Below, in pieces: positions 61,517 through 64,000 of a stretch of 64,000 nucleotides of DNA. Within the stretch, counting starts at the first letter, position 1; each line of letters opens with the position of its first letter. The stretch is from assembly GCF_037908215.1 (NCBI RefSeq), contig NZ_JBBLZC010000008.1, positions 124,001 through 188,000 of the forward strand. Reading direction: 5' to 3'. This DNA comes from Benzoatithermus flavus (GTDB lineage Bacteria; Pseudomonadota; Alphaproteobacteria; Geminicoccales; Geminicoccaceae). Made by a program: the position numbers and the translations under genes. The notes under the pieces are model-generated. The model was not told the DNA's origin. It saw only the letters and a program-made list of their open reading frames with translations, and searched no databases.

Positions 61517-62668
61517 TCAACGCACCACGAGCTCGAGCGGTGCTTTGGAGAGTATCTCGGGACCCGCCTCGCCCACGATCGAGGTGCGGCCGAGGCACAT
61601 GGCGGTGCCGCTGTCGCTGTCCATGAGGATCATGTGCAGGAAGAACACCATGCCGGGCTGGATCATCACGGGATTGCCCGCGTAGAACATCGGCCAGTCC
61701 ATCCAGGAAGGCGCATAGACGGCGCCCAGCGAGTAGCCGCAGGCATTGAGGCGGTGCTCCCGGAGGCCGCGGCGGTCGAACACCTCGGCGTGGGCCTCGA
61801 ACACCTCGCCCATGGTGCGGCCGGGGCGCAGACGGTCCTCGCAGGCGCGCAGCGCCTCGACCGCAGCGTCGAACAGCTCCTTGTGGCGGTCGCTGGCGGC
61901 CCCGACCAGAAGGGTCCTCATCAGACAGGCATGATACTGGCGGTAGACGCCGGCGAACTCGAGCGTGAGCTGGTCTTGCGCATCCAGCCTGCGGCGGCCG
62001 GAATAGTAGCGGCACAGCAGAGCACCGGGACCCGAGCCGATGATGAACGGGTTGCCGGGATAGTCGCCCCCGCCCTCGAAGATGGCATCGTGCATGCGGG
62101 CGAGGATGACGCCCTCGTCGGCGCCGGCCCAGGTGTGCTGGATGGCGGCCTCCAGCGCCGCATCGCCGAGCTCGGCCGCGCGGCGCACGTAGGCCAGCTC
62201 GGCCTCGGACTTCACGAGACGCAGGCGTGCGATCAGGTGCGAGGCATCGACCATGGTGGCGAAGCCGTCGAGAGTCACGGCGAGCTTCATGCCGTTGGCG
62301 GCGGTGAGTCCGTGGGTCTCCCACTCGATGCCGAGCCGCTTGCCTTCGAGGCCCGCCTCGGTGAGAAGCTCCTTCAGATCCTGCTGCGGGGTGGCGCCTT
62401 CGCGGTCGATCCAGATCCGGATGTCCTGGATGGTCGAGGTGAAGCGCGCCTGGCGCAGATCGGGAGCGCGGGTGAGGAGGGCCATCCGGCCATCGGCGCG
62501 CACCACGAGGCACTGGAAGAAGCAGTAGCCGAACGTGTCGTAGCCGGTGAGCCAGTACATGCTCTCCTGCTTGAAGCACAAGAGCGCATCGAGCCCGGCC
62601 TCCGCCATCGCGGCGCATGTGCGCTCGAGCCGGCGTGCATACTCGTCTTGCGCGAAATGCAGCGTCAT
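61517..62668 (-). CDS. M24-fold hydrolase lacking metal ligands (creatinase/ectoine hydrolase-like)
   Basis: 383-aa pita-bread-fold protein: N-terminal creatinase-like domain (about 1-140) and C-terminal M24 domain. In metallo members the ligands are D, D, H, E, E. Here the matching places read LTLEFAGVYRQYHACLMRT (first Asp is Glu, second is Cys), ACGYSLGA (His is Tyr), and FFLHM and CLGRTSIV (both Glu lost). This is the pattern of metal-free relatives such as creatinase and ectoine hydrolase DoeA. It likely hydrolyses a C-N bond in a small compound. Another frame through the same DNA is only a shadow. Confidence 0.85.
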   Translation of the reverse strand: MTLHFAQDEYARRLERTCAAMAEAGLDALLCFKQESMYWLTGYDTFGYCFFQCLVVRADGRMALLTRAPDLRQARFTSTIQDIRIWIDREGATPQQDLKELLTEAGLEGKRLGIEWETHGLTAANGMKLAVTLDGFATMVDASHLIARLRLVKSEAELAYVRRAAELGDAALEAAIQHTWAGADEGVILARMHDAIFEGGGDYPGNPFIIGSGPGALLCRYYSGRRRLDAQDQLTLEFAGVYRQYHACLMRTLLVGAASDRHKELFDAAVEALRACEDRLRPGRTMGEVFEAHAEVFDRRGLREHRLNACGYSLGAVYAPSWMDWPMFYAGNPVMIQPGMVFFLHMILMDSDSGTAMCLGRTSIVGEAGPEILSKAPLELVVR

Positions 62669-62750
62669 TCCCCTCTCCCCTCTCTTGCCCGACGGGGCGA
62701 GCCTCTTACACCCTGCTCGCGACCATCACCACCCGTGAGCACGAAACGGC

Positions 62751-63767
62751 ATGGCCCACGAGGCGCAAGCGAGCCCGGCGCCGGTCCAGGCGATTCTCCT
62801 CGTCTGCCTGGCCGGCCTGCTGTTCGTCACCATGAACAGCCTGACCAAGGCGCTGATCGGGCGGTTCGATCCGCTGATGCTGATCTGGGCGCGCTACTTC
62901 TTCCACGTGCTCCTGATCCTGGTCCTGTTTCCGCATCGCTTCGCGAGCTTCCTGCGCACGAGCCGGCCCGGCCTCCAGCTCGGGCGCTCGGTCCTGGTGC
63001 TGCTCGCCACCGTCTTCAACTTCTTGGCACTGGCCTGGCTACCGCTCGGTGAGGTGGCGGCGATCACCTTCACGACACCCATCCTCGTGGCGGCGCTCGC
63101 CGTGCCGCTCTTGCGCGAGCGGGTGAGTCCCGAGCGCTGGCTCGCCATCCTCGCCGGGTTCGCCGGCGCGCTCCTCGTCGTCCGGCCGGGCTTCGGCCCG
63201 ATGAGCCTCGGCTCGTTTCTGGCCTTCGGCTGCGCTGCTGCTTACGCCCTCTACCAGATCAGCACCCGGATCGTGCGCGAGGCCGAGCCCATGACCTCGC
63301 TGCTCTATGGTGGGCTCGTCGGCATGGTGGCGCTCACCTTGGCCGTGCCGTTCGCGTGGCGCACCCCTTCGCTCACGGAATGGCTGCTGCTTGCCGCCAT
63401 CGGTGCGCTCGGAGCGTCAGCGCATCTGCTCCTGATCCTCGCTTTGCAGCGGGGCGAGGCATCGCGGGTGAGCCCGTTCAGCTACCTGCAGCTCTTGTGG
63501 GCGATGCTCGCGAGCTTTTTCGTCTTTGGCGACCTGCCCGGGCCCACGACCCTCGCCGGCGCCGCGCTGGTCGCCGGCAGCGGGCTCTGGATCTACCGGC
63601 TCGGCGTGCGCGAGAGGGCGGCCGTCGCTTCGGCGGGTGCCGCCTTGGCCCGGCCGGCGAGAACCGCCCCGCCCACGATCAGCACGGCGGCCGCGAGGAG
63701 GCCGAGGCTGGGCTGGCCGCGCCCCATGAGGAGGAGAAGGAGCGTGCCGAGGAGAGGGGCGAGGTAG
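62751..63767 (+). CDS. EamA/DMT-family transporter with antisense-overlap tail
   Basis: 338-aa ten-segment transporter with two EamA repeats (about 15-150 and 165-285). Hallmarks: RYFFHVLLILVLF, LPLGEVAAITFTTPILVA, and SPFSYLQLLWAMLASFFVFGD near the end. The domain ends near residue 285 (LWIYRLGVRER). The last about 50 residues are Arg/Pro/Ala-rich and overlap, on the opposite strand, the end of another EamA gene. Divergent from the M24-fold gene (82 bases). Probable exporter of a metabolite. Confidence 0.88.
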   Translation: MAHEAQASPAPVQAILLVCLAGLLFVTMNSLTKALIGRFDPLMLIWARYFFHVLLILVLFPHRFASFLRTSRPGLQLGRSVLVLLATVFNFLALAWLPLGEVAAITFTTPILVAALAVPLLRERVSPERWLAILAGFAGALLVVRPGFGPMSLGSFLAFGCAAAYALYQISTRIVREAEPMTSLLYGGLVGMVALTLAVPFAWRTPSLTEWLLLAAIGALGASAHLLLILALQRGEASRVSPFSYLQLLWAMLASFFVFGDLPGPTTLAGAALVAGSGLWIYRLGVRERAAVASAGAALARPARTAPPTISTAAARRPRLGWPRPMRRRRSVPRRGAR

Positions 63768-64000
63768 GCCGCCGCCCCCAGCACCTGCAGCCGGCCGTGC
63801 TTGGTGCCGTGATCCCACAAAAAGAAGGCAGCCCCGACCGGCCCGAGCCCGAGCAGGAGGACGGCGAGCCAGGCCGCTCCCTCGGGCCAGACCGCCGGCT
63901 CGAGCAGCGCGTGAGCAAGGAGGGCCAAAACCGCGGTGACGAGGCAGAAACCCGTGACCGCGTCGCTCGGCACATCGGCCACGAGCCGGCGGTTCAGGAC
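63593..64000 (-). CDS. EamA-family transporter, partial (C-terminal part; start beyond window)
   Basis: 136 codons open to the window edge, ending with TAG at 63593. Hydrophobic segments and the block LLGLGPVGAAFFLWDHGTKHGRLQVLGAAAYLAPLLGTLL are typical of the second EamA repeat of YddG-like exporters. A GTG at 63982 is not taken as the start because the domain needs the upstream half. It overlaps the convergent transporter by 175 bases. Confidence 0.8.
   Translation of the reverse strand, partial: VLNRRLVADVPSDAVTGFCLVTAVLALLAHALLEPAVWPEGAAWLAVLLLGLGPVGAAFFLWDHGTKHGRLQVLGAAAYLAPLLGTLLLLLMGRGQPSLGLLAAAVLIVGGAVLAGRAKAAPAEATAALSRTPSR

Noticed and set aside
61455..62618. Alternative minus-strand frame over the M24-fold gene
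   Set aside because: Arg-rich shadow; the frame at 61517-62668 has the conserved creatinase-like fold.

Overview
This window is chromosomal DNA of a GC-rich alphaproteobacterium. The evidence is the HWE-type sensor kinase, the ELM1-family protein, an Azospirillum-type indolepyruvate/phenylpyruvate decarboxylase, the DgcN/DgcA pair and the prsA-rplY-pth order. A Rhodospirillales or Geminicoccales-like host fits best, but this is inference. No phage, intact IS, CRISPR array or rRNA operon was seen. Genes are tightly packed, with many ATGA, GTGA and TGATG stop-start overlaps.

Layout. 7-5847 (minus): a PLP enzyme of the D-threonine aldolase/D-serine dehydratase type, a LacI-family regulator, and the binding protein, ATPase and one permease of a sugar/AI-2-type ABC importer. 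6197-13199 (plus): opgD with an RraA-like aldolase; a ChaN-PDZ protein overlapping an M1-type peptidase; then a cobalamin riboswitch in front of a NiCoT metal transporter. 13264-16938 (minus): glycosyltransferase-like protein, sulfotransferase, CopG-type antitoxin with a decapitated toxin remnant, ELM1 protein. 17121-20714 (plus): pqiABC lipid-transport operon. 20729-27015: cupin-HTH regulator divergent from a nitrilase-family amidohydrolase followed by a five-gene LivHMGFK/Urt-type importer, which looks like an amide uptake-and-hydrolysis module.

27361-38801: YjdF-like membrane protein; ipdC translationally coupled to a bifunctional acyltransferase/acyl-ACP synthetase; ornithine decarboxylase with a structured leader; flavin reductase-like protein; YbaK-type deacylase; tRNA-Ser(GCU) with its own promoter and terminator; kup; a second sulfotransferase. 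38827-44719 (minus): response regulator and HWE histidine kinase, a long non-coding stretch, dgcA-dgcN for D-glutamate catabolism, a GST. 44884-54880: secreted V8-like protease, lipoprotein-type metallo-hydrolase, HNH endonuclease, small membrane protein, acetoin-dehydrogenase-type acoABC, TerB/DUF533 protein, diguanylate cyclase, UlaG-like hydrolase. 55036-59289: two small proteins, pth-rplY-prsA, and an ATP-grasp ligase.

The least ordinary stretch is 59323-62668. A Tat-exported copper amine oxidase-like protein keeps the three copper histidines but has an altered cofactor site. It is preceded by an AT-rich leader with a 36-codon in-frame upstream ORF and several perfect hairpins. The next gene upstream is an M24-fold hydrolase that has lost the metal ligands. 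The window ends in two convergent, overlapping EamA transporters, the second cut by the window edge.

Other points worth a look: the BrnT-like toxin remnant next to an intact antitoxin, the ODC leader with a short upstream ORF, the ipdC-aas fusion of transcripts, and the tRNA terminator that reuses the CCA end.
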